The notes under the pieces were generated by a model that did no database searches, was not told the DNA's origin, and saw only the letters and a list, made by a program, of their open reading frames with translations. Both the position numbers and the translations under genes were made by a program. A stretch of DNA of 64,000 nucleotides from positions 992,001-1,056,000 of the forward strand of contig NZ_CP024870.1 in the NCBI RefSeq assembly GCF_002795265.1. The letters are read 5' to 3'. Position 1 is the stretch's first letter; every line of letters begins with the position of its first letter. Below are positions 54,058-64,000 of the stretch, piece by piece. Origin of the DNA: Spiroplasma clarkii (GTDB taxonomy: Bacteria; Bacillota_I; Bacilli_A; Mycoplasmatales; Mycoplasmataceae).

Positions 54058-55818
54058 TTAGCTTTTATTTTGTTTATTTAATTTAGCCTCAGCCTTGGCT
54101 TGCTTTGCGGCAGCCAGTTCTGTTGCTAGTTCTTCATCTTTTTTAATTCATTTTTTCAACAATAATCTTTTGATTGGCATAGACTTACCAGGTTCAGTGG
54201 TTGTCATTTGGGCAATCAAGATAAAGAATAGTGCTACTACAAATAATAACCCCATTCCCACAGCTGATGGAACTGATGAAAGAATTGCTAAGATAATAGC
54301 TCACATTGTGGTTCAGTCAAATAATCCATTATAACCAATTTGAAAAATTTGTCCAGTGCTTCCACCAGTTTGAACTACTAAGACTGCTCCAAAAACAATG
54401 ATAAATCCTGCTATAAAGGGAATTGTTAGACAAGCTTTTCAACCCCCACTAGCATTAGCATATAACCCTAAGGCAGCTCCATCAAAGAACATTGGAATAA
54501 ATCCAACCATAATAATTACTCTAAAAACGTTAATATTGGCAACTTGACCTAGTAAAACTACTAACCCAATTCCCAAGAAATTGCCAATGGCTCCAGCTAA
54601 GAAACCAAAAGTTACTGCTTTTTCTCCATATGAAAAAGATCCAGCAATGTCAATCCCGACACTTGCTCCAGGAATTAGTTTGCCACTAATTCCAATAAAT
54701 GATTTTTGCAATTCTGCCACGAACATTCTTGCTCCAAACATCAAGACTTGCAAGGCTGCTACAACTATGAAAACTAAACCAAATAATTGTAAAATTCAGT
54801 GTTTGTCCCCAAATAAATTGTAACCACCAATTCCGGTTAATAATTCTGGTCAACTACCTTGAATTCTAACAGTGATAAATAACACTCCAAAGAAAACTAG
54901 TAGTAGAATTGCAGATGTAAAGATGTTATCATGGAAAATTCTAAATCCTTTTTTTAAATTTAGTTTTTCAGCTGATTTAACTTCTTTACCTTTTAAAGCA
55001 AACATTCTACCAGCATGATAAGCAGCTCACACCCCTAACATTTGTTGATGACCGATTGTAAAACCAGCATTATTGGAAACTTTTTGAGTTGGTGCATAAG
55101 CTAGGTTTGAAAAAACCCCTCAATACAAACCAATTAAAATTCCACTTGCTAAAATAATTAATAATTGTTTAGTTGATTCATTTGCAATATCTTTGAAAAC
55201 AAAGAAATACATAATAGCTACCACAACACTAGATTGTTGAAACATAATGTGACCTGTCACATTAATGCTTCTCACGTTTGTGATTTTTTTCAAAGCAACC
55301 AGTAAGATGTTAAAGGCTAATCCAATTAACACTGTATAACTAATAATTGAAACTGCAGTACCTAAAGCTTCATTAATTTCACTTCAACTTGTATAAGTGT
55401 CTAATAAAACTACATTAGTTCCCATTAATTTTCCAAATAAAACCATTAATGGACGAGAGACACCAGTTAGGAATGAACTCCCAATTTGTAAAATTAAATA
55501 ACCACAAATTCCTTTAAACATACCAGCCACTGCATCAAATCAGGCTTTACCTTGTAATAAGTAACCTAATAAAACAATGATTCCGATTAAAATTGAAGGT
55601 ACTGCTAAAACGTTATTTACTAAAACTTGATAAAAAACAGTGTTTAGAATATCTCCTCGTTTGATTGCTAAACAAACAATAATGAAAGTTAATAAAATTA
55701 CTAGCAAACTTACTCAAATAGTAATTTTAACTCATTTGGGTGTTTGTTTTTTTAAACGATTTTTCACACCAGCTTCTGGGTGATCTAAATCATTGCGTTT
55801 TTTTTCTGTGTTTGCCAC
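54058..55818 (-). CDS. ulaA: PTS ascorbate EIIC permease
   Basis: A 586-residue membrane permease with about 11-12 hydrophobic segments. GFTIGHQQMLGVWAAYHAGR, RIFHDNIFTSAILL and LKKGFRIF are typical of UlaA, as is GYFLAG-like GFLAGAIGNFLGIG. The polar C-terminal tail is rich in Lys and Ala. The GTG at 55818 follows AAGGGAG at 10 bases; an earlier GTG at 55827 is too close to it. It lies directly downstream of the lactonase gene. Confidence 0.9.
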
Positions 55819-55833
55819 AAAAATCACACTCCC

Positions 55834-56838
55834 TTAATTTCTTTTTGAATTATCAAAGGCAAGTGCCACTTGTGGGTTATTAACCAAGATATCATCAATA
55901 GCACTTTGACTTACTCCAATTTCTTTTAATAACGGTACAAAATGTGTTAACATATAAGCTATTCCATAGCTGATATGTCCTTTTGTTGCTGAATAAGCAG
56001 TTTGATAATAAAACCTTCCAGCATCCATTGCTAATAATATTTGTTTTTGATAACCTTTATCAATTAAATACTTAATATTTTCTGCTAATAAACTGTCTGG
56101 GTAGTACTTAGCACGATCAGGTCCATCAAAAGCAATAAAGACTCCTTGTTGACAAACTTTTTCATAATAGTATTTATCTGGGTTTTTATTTAAGTGAGAT
56201 AAAATAATTTTATCTGGTTTCACTCCTAAACTTAACAATTCCTGACACACTTCCAAAGCCATTGTTCCAAGCTGAGTGTGAATCAAAATTGGTACTCCTG
56301 TTTTTAAGTTAGTTTTTGCAGCAATTCGTAAACTTTTTTGTTCTAATGGGTCAATAGTAGCATAACCAGTTCCAACTTTAATGATTCCTGCCTTAGCAGC
56401 AACTCTTTCAACCACTGGTCCATTATATGAATGGATATCCATACCTTCTTCAATTTCTGCCACCATCATTGCTACAATTTTGTCTTCACCAACAGTTTTT
56501 AATCATGAACAGTACTTGTCATAAAACTTAGCTTTATGAAAACCTGTTGACATAATTAGATGTGCTTTGCCTTTAAAATTCTTGGCAATTTCTAACATCC
56601 TAGGTACATCTCTACCAACATTGGGTGGGTCCATTGTCACCATTGTTTTTCCTCCAGCATCAAGATAACTTTGCAACTCTTTTTGAGCTGCTGCTGTATC
56701 TATCATCAAAAAGTCAACGTGTTCTTCCATTTCTGGTCCACCATTTTTAATGAGATGGTCATGGCAGTCAACAACTCCCATGTCTTTTGGGTCTATATCT
56801 CCCAAAATTGTTCTTACAAATTTTTTTTGATTAGTCAT
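55834..56838 (-). CDS. Phosphotriesterase-family lactonase (acts in place of UlaG)
   Basis: A 334-residue amidohydrolase. VDCHDHLIKNGGPE holds the H-x-H metal ligands; GVPILIHTQLGT and IILSHLNKNPD bring the other two His; LLAMDAGR has the metal-binding Asp. Related mollicute enzymes hydrolyse phosphorylated sugar lactones. In a ula operon the lactone to open is L-ascorbate-6-P, which is normally done by the metallo-beta-lactamase-type UlaG. No UlaG is encoded in the window, so this protein probably replaces it. GGAGG precedes the ATG. Confidence 0.85.
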
Positions 56839-56934
56839 AATCAATCCTCCTTCACTAAAATCTTATCACCTGTAAAAAAAGTCTAGTTTTAAAAGAATGG
56901 TTATTATTATGACCAAAAAATTAATAAAAAATGA

Positions 56935-58419
56935 TTAATCGTTAAGAACTACTACAATTTGAGGTTCTCCTTTAAGATACTGATTGGCAATTTGGTCTAG
57001 ATGTTTAAAATCTGCTTTGTTTAGCAGATAAAATTGTGGAGAAATTACACAATAGCTTTCTATGCTTTTATATTTATTCAAAACTTTATGGATTCATAAA
57101 TTTAAATTGATGGTTTTTAAATTGGAAATTAAAACCACATCTTTTGGTTGAAACTTAATAATTGGAACTGGAAACTTGGTGATTCCTGTTAAAAAAACAC
57201 TAGCTAATAAATAAAAATTATATAAATTGGTTTTAAAGTCTAAACCCTCATTTTTACTAAAGTAACTTTGTAAATCTTTAATATATTTTTTTAACTCAGG
57301 ACAATTTTTAAAATTTTTAATTTTTTCATATAGCCAGTTGCCATCAAAAAGATTTTTAAATGGGATTAACTCAAAGTAACAACAGGTTTTTACAAAGTTC
57401 ACTAAATTTAATTTATGATTGACATCATAGCCAAGTTTTTCAAAATGAGTTCTTAATTTTTGAAAATAATTTGTGTAAGTTTTACTTGCCAAATCATCAG
57501 CTTTAATTTCTGCAGAAATGTTTGAAGAAATAATTTGGGCAATGTAGATTTTTTCAAAATGTCCAATATCATGAGTGTTTGGCAAATAGTTTAACTTAAC
57601 CTTGTCAACCAAAGTTGAAGCAAGTTCATATCACTGGGTTTTACTAAAGATGTCTTTTTGTGATCGATAATATAAAAAATCACTTTCTGGTAGTTCAAAA
57701 TTGAACTTTCTGGTAAACAAAATTAAAATCATCAAACTTAAAGTTTGTTCATCAAAATTTGTAAAGTTGATTCCTTGATACATTTCACAAACTAATTTTA
57801 AAATTTGGTGATAAAACTCTTCACTAGTAATTTTGTTTTTTGACAAAATATTATAATCATCAAAATTTAAAGTATTAATTAAAAAATATAAAATACTTTT
57901 GTCATGATCTATTTCAGTTATTTCAATAATAGTATTGATCAAAAGTTTGTGTAAATTAAAAGTATTGCCTGTAATGGCATAACCTTGTTTGTTGATGTAA
58001 AACTCAATTTGTAAATGCTTGATATATTCATCTTTTTTTAAAGCTTCAATATCATTAAAAATTGAATTAACTGATACTTCTAAAATTTTGGTGATGTTTT
58101 TTAAGGTTAATTGTTTGTTAAATAATAATAAAACAATCAAAACCAGTTTCCGCTCATTTGAGTTTAAAAAAATAGCACTATCTTTTTTAACAATATTCTC
58201 ATAAAAACTTCTTACTTTATCCACTTGAAAATTTTCTCTTTGTTTTAAAGAAATTGGGTTTAAATTATTTTTACATAAAAGATTGTTAATGTGTTCTAAG
58301 TGATAATTAAAATTTGAGCGACTGAAATTTAACTTTTGACAAAGATAATTTATCTCCCACTTGTTTTTTGATTGCAATAAGTAGTTTAAAAGTTTTCTGT
58401 CTTTTGCATCTAATAACAT
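56935..58419 (-). CDS. PRD-type transcriptional regulator of the ula operon
   Basis: A 494-residue protein with two N-terminal helix-turn-helix regions (NYLCQKLNFSRSNFNYHLEH; NITKILEVSVNSIFNDIEALK) followed by helical PRD-like segments. It resembles the regulator at 13.2-14.9 kb in size and position, but has no obvious EIIA end. It is transcribed first, ahead of the lactonase and ulaABCDEF, with GAGGTGACTT before the ATG. It probably activates the operon according to PTS phosphorylation. Confidence 0.72.
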
Positions 58420-58748
58420 AAGTCACCTCACAAGTTATTAAGTATAATTAATTTATAAAGGTAGTTTGTCTCAGTTTTACTTTGAGATCTTGAGTTTTTT
58501 TAAAAATTAAGCAAATCAGTAAGCAATTACTAATAATTTTTACCTATCCTTAATTATTATACATAAAAATTCCACTAAAAAACCAATACCCAGAAATATT
58601 TTAAGAATTTAGGTATTGGTGGTCATTCTAAAAAACATCCATGAAAAATCCTGATAAATTCAAGATAAAATAAAGATGTTTCTTGACAAATTTATGGGTT
58701 CACAAGGGGAAATGTCCATTTCAATAACTTGTATGCCTTGTTTTGCAA
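58420..58748. other. Intergenic gap upstream of the ula regulator
   Basis: About 330 AT-rich bases. AGTATA near 58440 (TATACT on the minus strand) may be the -10 of the ula operon promoter; the -35 is unclear. No gene or RNA recognised. Confidence 0.4.
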
Positions 58749-58750
58749 AT

Positions 58751-58776
58751 AAAAAACCCACCATCTGACGGGTTTT
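58751..58776 (-). terminator. Terminator of the lipoprotein gene
   Basis: AAAACCC (58753-58759) pairs with GGGTTTT (58770-58776) and is followed on the minus strand by a T run. Confidence 0.65.
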
Positions 58777-58783
58777 AATTATT

Positions 58784-60247
58784 TTAAACACTAGCTGTTA
58801 AATTTGATTTTCTTCAGTCAATTACTCCATCATTACTTGCTCCATACATAGCTCTCAAGTGATTTTCTTGTGCAGCATCTGCAAAAACGTATTTAACTAT
58901 GTCATCTTTTGCATCAGCTTCATACAAACCTAAAACAGTTGTTGAGGTTGCAGTAACACTATATTCAAAGTTTTTATCCTCTGATGAACGATAAACTCCA
59001 GTTAAGGCAAAAACTTCAATTGGTGTTTGTGCTCTAGCGATACTAAATCATTCTTTCACTTCTTCAACATCTTCTTCTACAAATCCTGCAATTTTTGTAA
59101 TCAATTGTTCATAATACTGACTATCTTCACGTGGGTGAGGTTTGTAAATAATCTTTTTATTAGGGTTTGCTTCATGAGTTGCTTTAACATTTTCTGCCTC
59201 AACATTTAGAAGTGTAACATGATTGTCTTTAATTAAGTTTCCTGTGTGGATAATGTAGTCCCCAGCACTAAGAGTAACATTATCTATTCCATAAATTTCT
59301 TTAAATAATTTTTGATTCTCTTCAGTTAATCGAGAAAATGCACTTGCTAAACCTGTACTTACTTGATTTCAAGTGTAAGGTTGTTCTAATGAATCAACAT
59401 AAATTCTAGCAGAAGCAGCTCAAGCATTAGCAAATTTTTCTTGCTTGACATTTTTTAAAGTAAGAGTTGGTAAAATTTTATCTAAATCAAAATAATATTT
59501 ACTATCAATTGTTGGTGTTTTACCAGCAATTAGATCACTTCATACTTGAGTTAGATATGTTTTGTAATCTTCTGGAATACTGCTTAATCAGACTTGACTA
59601 CGTCTTTCAAAATCTAATTGTGCAGTTCCATCAGTTGTAATGGTAATTGTGTTTATTTTTGGCATATATGGTAACAATTGTTCTACAATTGAAACATCTC
59701 TATCTGCAGCATCAAATAATTGAAAGTCTTCAAGATAAAGATCAACTTTTTTGTCACCAACTGCTGTAAAAATTCCTTGTAAGTCTTCATCAACAATGTA
59801 AGTGGAATTATTGTTTGTGATTTGAAAATGAAATTTAGAAGCATATTTTCTAGTTAGTTTATGATAAGCAATTGAATCTTCTCCATTGGCATCACCTGGA
59901 GCAATGTTTTGTGATAATGAATAGTAAACTTCGCCACCATCTTGTAAGGTATTGGCAATACTTAACAGTGATTGCACTCCACCAAAGGCTGCATTTCTTT
60001 TCAAAAAGTAAACTGAAACATTACCTGAATCTTTTTTATGTTCTGCATCCTTTTTAATACCATCAATTATTGTAGCTTCATCAACAAGTTCTGTTCTTGA
60101 AGATTGATATGTTGAACTTGTTGGATATTTTTTCTCACTTGGAGTATATTCAACAACTTCTTCTTTTGGTTGATTACAGGCAACCACAGCAACTGAACTA
60201 GTGGCAGTTATAGTTAAACTTGATAAAATAGTTAATAGTTTTTTCAT
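58784..60247 (-). CDS. Surface lipoprotein with possible glycosyltransferase-like region
   Basis: A 487-residue exported lipoprotein. The signal peptide MKKLLTILSSLTITATSS leads to the lipobox VVAC, with lipidated Cys near residue 24. The mature part starts with a charged linker. VSVYFLKRNAAFGGVQSLL, IIHTGNL and KKIIYKPHPREDSQYYEQ recall bacterial sialyl- or polysaccharide transferases, in which K-P-H-P-R is a nucleotide-sugar contact. This is only a resemblance. Reads through several TGA codons. It is transcribed alone and ends at the hairpin at 58.75 kb. Confidence 0.8.
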
Positions 60248-60390
60248 ATATATTATTCCCTGATCTGATGTATCAAGAGAATTATACGAATTAATTTACT
60301 GAAAAACAATACAATTCTCAATAAATGTAAACTTTAAGTTGTTTTTGCTAACATTCTTAATAAAAGAAAAAATTGCAGCCTTTACACCAC

Positions 60391-61407
60391 CTAAAAGTTA
60401 TTAAGATCAATAATTTTATGTTTTTTTAACATTATTTTATCCCTTAGCGATCACTCTACATGTTCTAAATTTTCAAGGATATTTGCACCAATAAATTTTT
60501 TAATAAAGATGATTCAAAATTCTGGTTTTCTTTCTTTTTCAATGTAATCAATAATAATTAATTCAGTTTGAATTGCCACAAAATCTGCAAAAGTAAATGA
60601 CCTATTCTTAAAAATACTTTTCATAGTTGCTTTTTTACCCTTTTCTAATTTGAAACCAATTAAAGGTAACAGCTCTAAAAATTCATCAATATAAAGTGGG
60701 TGGGTTTCCAATTGGATATTAGACCTTCTCACAACAGCCTCATCAATTAGTGATAAATGATTAGTTGCTGCAAAGAGTATCACATTTTCAGGTAGTTCAT
60801 CAATAAACTTCAAAAAAGTTGCTACAATTCTTGAGTGTTCACCTAGATCTGAATTCAGACGCTTATTTATTATCGAATCTAATTCATCAATAAAAATGAT
60901 TGTCTTTTCTTGAGTTTTTGCTAGCTCTCTGGATAGTTTTAATAAATTGAGTTGAGTTTGCCCCATTTTATATGACACTAGTTCAGTCAAATTAACTTCT
61001 TTTGCATATTTAATTGATGGATTGTCTGAAATGATTTTATTAATTAAGGTTGCTTTACCAGTTCCTGTCTCACCATAACAAATTATTTTTGCACCATTAA
61101 TTTTTTTTAAAATTTCATTATTTTGAATTATTAAATTAATTTTTCTTATTTCATCAGAATAAAATTTGCTTACCAAAACAAATTTTTCAATTGTTTCATT
61201 TGCTAAATTATTTGTAGTTTCAACATCATATCTCTTTGTAGCATTTGCCACTTGCATTTTTTTGATAAAATCATCAGGCAAAAAATCTGGTTCATAGTAA
61301 TCTGATTGCTTGTATGTATTGTATATTTTTACTAAACTTGAAAAATCTTCATTTGATAATGATTTTACAAAGTTTATTAGTTTGTTAAGTAGTATAGAAT
61401 TTTGCAT
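60391..61407 (-). CDS. AAA+ ATPase
   Basis: A 338-residue single-AAA protein. Walker A is CYGETGTGKATLI (residues 110-122), Walker B TIIFIDELDSI, sensor 1 FAATNH, and VVRRSN carries the arginine finger. The N-terminal 90 residues are helical with no domain name. It resembles FtsH/proteasome-type AAA modules, but there is no protease domain. CTTGGAGGC precedes the ATG. It is divergent from the candidate endonuclease and may be a stand-alone defence or quality-control ATPase. Confidence 0.85.
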
Positions 61408-61692
61408 AAACTTGCCTCCAAGGTAATTTTAACTTAAATGCTTAAAATTCATAGCAATCTGCAAATGTTTTTATCTAACTGCTGAAATCTGTTATTTAGA
61501 CATTAAAAAAGTTTCTCTTCAGAAAAACAAAATTTGCATCTCCATAAAATTAAATTGAATTAAAATATCTTACTAAAAATTTATAATAAAGTGTTAAAAT
61601 AAATGTATGTAGGTATAAAAAAGTTTAATAAATTAATATATGAGTGTGATTTTCTAAATTAATAATATAAAATAGAGTTTGAGGGGGAAAAA

Positions 61693-62355
61693 ATGACATA
61701 TATAATTGAAATACCATATGCATCCAAAGCATATTTAGAAAGCAAAGCTAGTAAAGATGTCTATTCAGGTAAAGCATACATCTTTATAAATAGTGAGACA
61801 GGTAAATCATTTCATCAATTTGCTTTATTAAACGAAGGTTTCACTTACAGAATGACAGATAATTTAATGAGAAATACATCTTATTGAAATAGTAAAAAGG
61901 TAGTTAAGTGCCGTGAACTATTTTTAGATAATTTAAATGATAACCAAATTATCAGAGTTAATTTTACAGGAGATGTAGTAGCATTAAATGAGTACATTGT
62001 TGGTCACTTTGATACAGTCTTATCAACAGACTGTTTAGTTAAGGGAAGTAATCCTAATGGATCAATTTCTAAACAAGAGAATTCACCAATTGTTATTTTT
62101 GATGAAGAAAATAGCACTGGTTTAAACTACCACTGGTTTGTTAACTTTTTCAATGCAATCTATGAAAAAAACAGCAAATTGAAAAAAGAAGAAATTGTAA
62201 AGTTGTTCCAAAATGCAGAAAGTTTCATTTCACTGCAAGATTACTTTGGATTGTTCCCGAGAAACTACGATGTCTTTATGAAAATCTATAACAAGAAAAT
62301 TTTTTCTGTACGAAAAACAAATTACAAAAAGAAAATTAAAAATGACCTTGAATAA
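61693..62355 (+). CDS. Candidate restriction endonuclease (partner of the C5 methyltransferase)
   Basis: A 220-residue soluble protein read through TGA at 61886. No family recognised. Notable parts are IPYASKAYLESKASKDVY, VVALNEYIVGHFDTVLSTD and SPIVIFDEENS. The GAGGGGGAAAAA before the ATG is a good ribosome site. It is convergent with a cytosine methyltransferase, only 4 bases between stops, an arrangement common for type II restriction genes. The function is therefore inferred from position alone. Confidence 0.5.
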
Positions 62356-62359
62356 GGCA

Positions 62360-63544
62360 TTAAGTGAAGATCTTTTTAAAAATATTATACAAAACATCAA
62401 CCACAATTGAGTTGCCAGCCAGGCTTCTGATCTTCTCAGTGGTGATTTCTTGTTTGAGCATTTTAGCATAATCACGTTTATCAAAGCCCATTAAGAGAAG
62501 GTTTTCTTTTGCTCCTAAATTTAGGACTCTAAATTTACCTCTTTTAATGGTTAAAATTCTTTGTCGGGAATTTTCTCCTGAAAAAGTAATTGTGGCAATG
62601 TTGTGGCAATCTAAACCTGTGACAATATTTGCTTGATTAAACGTTGGATAAACATTTAAATTCTTGTATTTTACTTTAAGTGGTTCAGTAATCTTTTCTC
62701 TATCGATTTGTGCTTTAATGGCAGCAACATAAAGTTCATGACGATTTGTTGGAGTCATTGCTTTTAAATCAATATATTTTGCAAATGGAGCAGATTTAAT
62801 ATTAAGATCATTAAAATTAAGGTTAAAACTTGGATCATTCAACTTAGAAATTAAAAAGTACCTTTTACGGGACTGAGGAATACCAAAATCTGCAGCATCT
62901 AAAATAAATTCAAGATTAGTATATCCTAAATTGTTCAAACTAGATTTAAAAAATTCTAAGCTTTCTTTGTGTTTTTTATGGGTAATGGCAGAGACATTTT
63001 CCATCAATAAATATTGGGGAAGATTTTTTTGTTCATGTAATTCAGACAAAATCCGTTCAATATGTCACAAAAGACTTGAACGTGTATTCGAATCAACAGC
63101 CATTCCCTTTCCTTTACCAGCAATTGAGAGATCTTGACAAGGAAAAGAATAAGTCAATAAATCAATGTTATTATCAGCAAAACTTGTCCCAGAAACAGTG
63201 GTAATATCTACTAAATTTTTATTAACTTTAATTGAGGCATAAACCCTTCTCTGCCTCTCTTCTGAGAGACTACCAATTGCTCTTAATGGTTCTTTGGAAT
63301 TTTGAGAAATATTCAACCTTTTTAACTCAAGGGTTATTTTTTTAATATCTTCATTATAATATTTTAAGTATTCAGGTGATTTTAAGTTGTTATGAATTGC
63401 AGCATAACCAATAATTGCATCAACAAACCATTCGCATGTATGGGTAATTTCATAATCAAACTTAGGAAAATCTTTTTTTAATCGTTCCAATGCCTTTGCC
63501 TGAGATCCAATTCCAGCAAATGTTTCCACAATTTTTTTCTTCAT
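62360..63544 (-). CDS. DNA cytosine-C5 methyltransferase
   Basis: A 394-residue enzyme. Motif I VETFAGIGSQAKALE, motif IV LTYSFPCQDLSIAGKGKG, motif VI YLLMENVSAI, motif VIII GIPQSRKRYFLIS, and C-terminal LGAKENLLLMGF and LAGNSIVVDVL. An insert of about 70 residues between motifs I and IV (EERQRRVYASIKVNKN) is shared in position with the 38.8-kb enzyme. A TGA (Trp) lies at 63065. Probably modifies the site cut by the convergent neighbour. Confidence 0.92.
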
Positions 63545-63853
63545 GACAACCTCCCGAAATAATCGAAATAACCCCTTAATTATACTTGAATTACACCCTA
63601 AAATTCAAATATATTTACTATTATCTGTACCTATTGTTATAGTCTACAAAAAAATAATTCATCTAAATAATGAAATGTTAAAAAATTTGAGTATTAATAG
63701 TGCTCAAAAAATACATAAATTAATTTGAAAATGTAAGTGATCATTTAGACAAGTGAATCTTTTTGTATGAATATTATTATACATATAAAAATTAAAATCT
63801 GTAAATAATTTTAAAATCATAACAATAAACTACATTTTTAATGTATAAAGTAT
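63545..63853. other. Intergenic gap
   Basis: About 310 AT-rich bases upstream of the methyltransferase. The plus-strand frame at 63543-63728 has no ribosome site. No feature recognised beyond the terminator at its end. Confidence 0.45.
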
Positions 63854-63854
63854 A

Positions 63855-63875
63855 AAAAAAGCAGTTACCTGCTTA
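63855..63875 (-). terminator. Terminator of the PTS gene at the window end
   Basis: AAGCAG and CTGCTT (63859-63874) form a short stem with loop TTAC, followed on the minus strand by seven T. The stem begins in the stop codon. Confidence 0.65.
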
Positions 63876-64000
63876 ATTGCTATTTCAATTGTTGTTGATT
63901 TTTTCAGCTAAAACAATAGCTTCGCCACCAAAAATAACTTGGACATTGTTTTGCTTCACAATAACCCCAGATGCTCCTAGTTGTTTCAACTTCTCTTTGT
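63873..64000 (-). CDS. PTS glucose/GlcNAc-type EIIB end (partial)
   Basis: Only the last 42 codons are inside the window. KLKQLGASGVIVKQNNVQVIFGGEA is the C-terminal signature of PTS_EIIB type 1 domains. It is probably the end of an EIICB or EIIB protein for glucose, GlcNAc or a related sugar. TGA is read as Trp once before the TAA stop. Confidence 0.75.

Noticed and set aside
618-63544. Many apparent gene breaks at TGA
   Set aside because: Frames continue into known family sequence after each TGA and tryptophans are otherwise absent at conserved places, so TGA is Trp here. Only TAA and TAG were taken as stops.
63543-63728. 61-residue plus-strand frame after the last methyltransferase
   Set aside because: No ribosome site, low-complexity composition and it starts on the antisense of the methyltransferase ATG.
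1-64000. CRISPR array
   Set aside because: No series of regularly spaced 20-40 base repeats and no cas-like gene was seen.

Overview
The window is a low-G+C stretch of a wall-less bacterium (Mollicutes), most likely of the Spiroplasma/Entomoplasma/Mesoplasma group. Nearly every long gene is broken by in-frame TGA under the standard code but reads through smoothly into its known family when TGA is Trp. There are many PTS transporters, and the one lipoprotein has a typical mollicute signal peptide with a Val-Val-Ala-Cys lipobox. Most genes are on the minus strand. I saw no tRNA, rRNA or CRISPR array.

The layout alternates between defence islands and sugar-uptake operons. 0.6-9.9 kb is defence: an adenine methyltransferase/endonuclease pair with an AIPR protein, a frameshifted GmrSD-like (DUF262/DUF1524) gene, a second adenine methyltransferase/endonuclease pair, and a HEPN-nucleotidyltransferase pair. 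10.1-14.9 kb is an ascorbate-type PTS operon (EIIA, EIIB, EIIC) with its PRD regulator and a UPF0309 SIS protein, followed by an unrecognised protein at 15.1-16.2 kb. 16.5-20.9 kb is murR-murP-mupG-murQ, a MurNAc uptake and catabolism locus.

21.0-28.5 kb is a second defence island: HNH protein, MORC/MutL-like ATPase, Z1 helicase-like ATPase, C5 methyltransferase and HNH endonuclease. 29.2-31 kb holds a HEPN-like protein and nuclease-like fragments. 31.2-35.2 kb is a C5 methyltransferase divergent from a Sau3AI/MutH-type endonuclease that is interrupted by a 1.26-kb IS3-family element. A small membrane-protein gene with its own promoter and terminator follows. 35.7-40.1 kb encodes a C5 methyltransferase, a HEPN-DUF262-DUF1524 fusion and an unknown protein. 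40.6-42.6 kb is a frameshifted UvrD-type helicase/nuclease.

42.7-51.0 kb is a second MurNAc-related region: an RpiR regulator, a lactose/cellobiose-type PTS (separate EIIA, EIIB, EIIC), a second murQ, two mupG paralogues (one with a nonsense codon, one with no conventional start) and anmK. 51.1-58.4 kb is a complete ula-like L-ascorbate operon (PRD regulator, phosphotriesterase-type lactonase, UlaA, B, C, D, E, F). 58.8-63.5 kb has a lipoprotein, an AAA+ ATPase and a convergent C5 methyltransferase/candidate endonuclease pair. The window ends inside a glucose/GlcNAc-type PTS gene.

Two themes stand out. A bacterium that makes no cell wall carries two loci for salvaging peptidoglycan sugars from other bacteria, feeding MurNAc-6-P and probably anhydro-MurNAc towards GlcNAc-6-P and glycolysis. 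It also carries six DNA methyltransferases and several non-methylase defence modules in 64 kb. Several of these modules are damaged by an IS, single-base frameshifts or a nonsense codon, which suggests rapid turnover.
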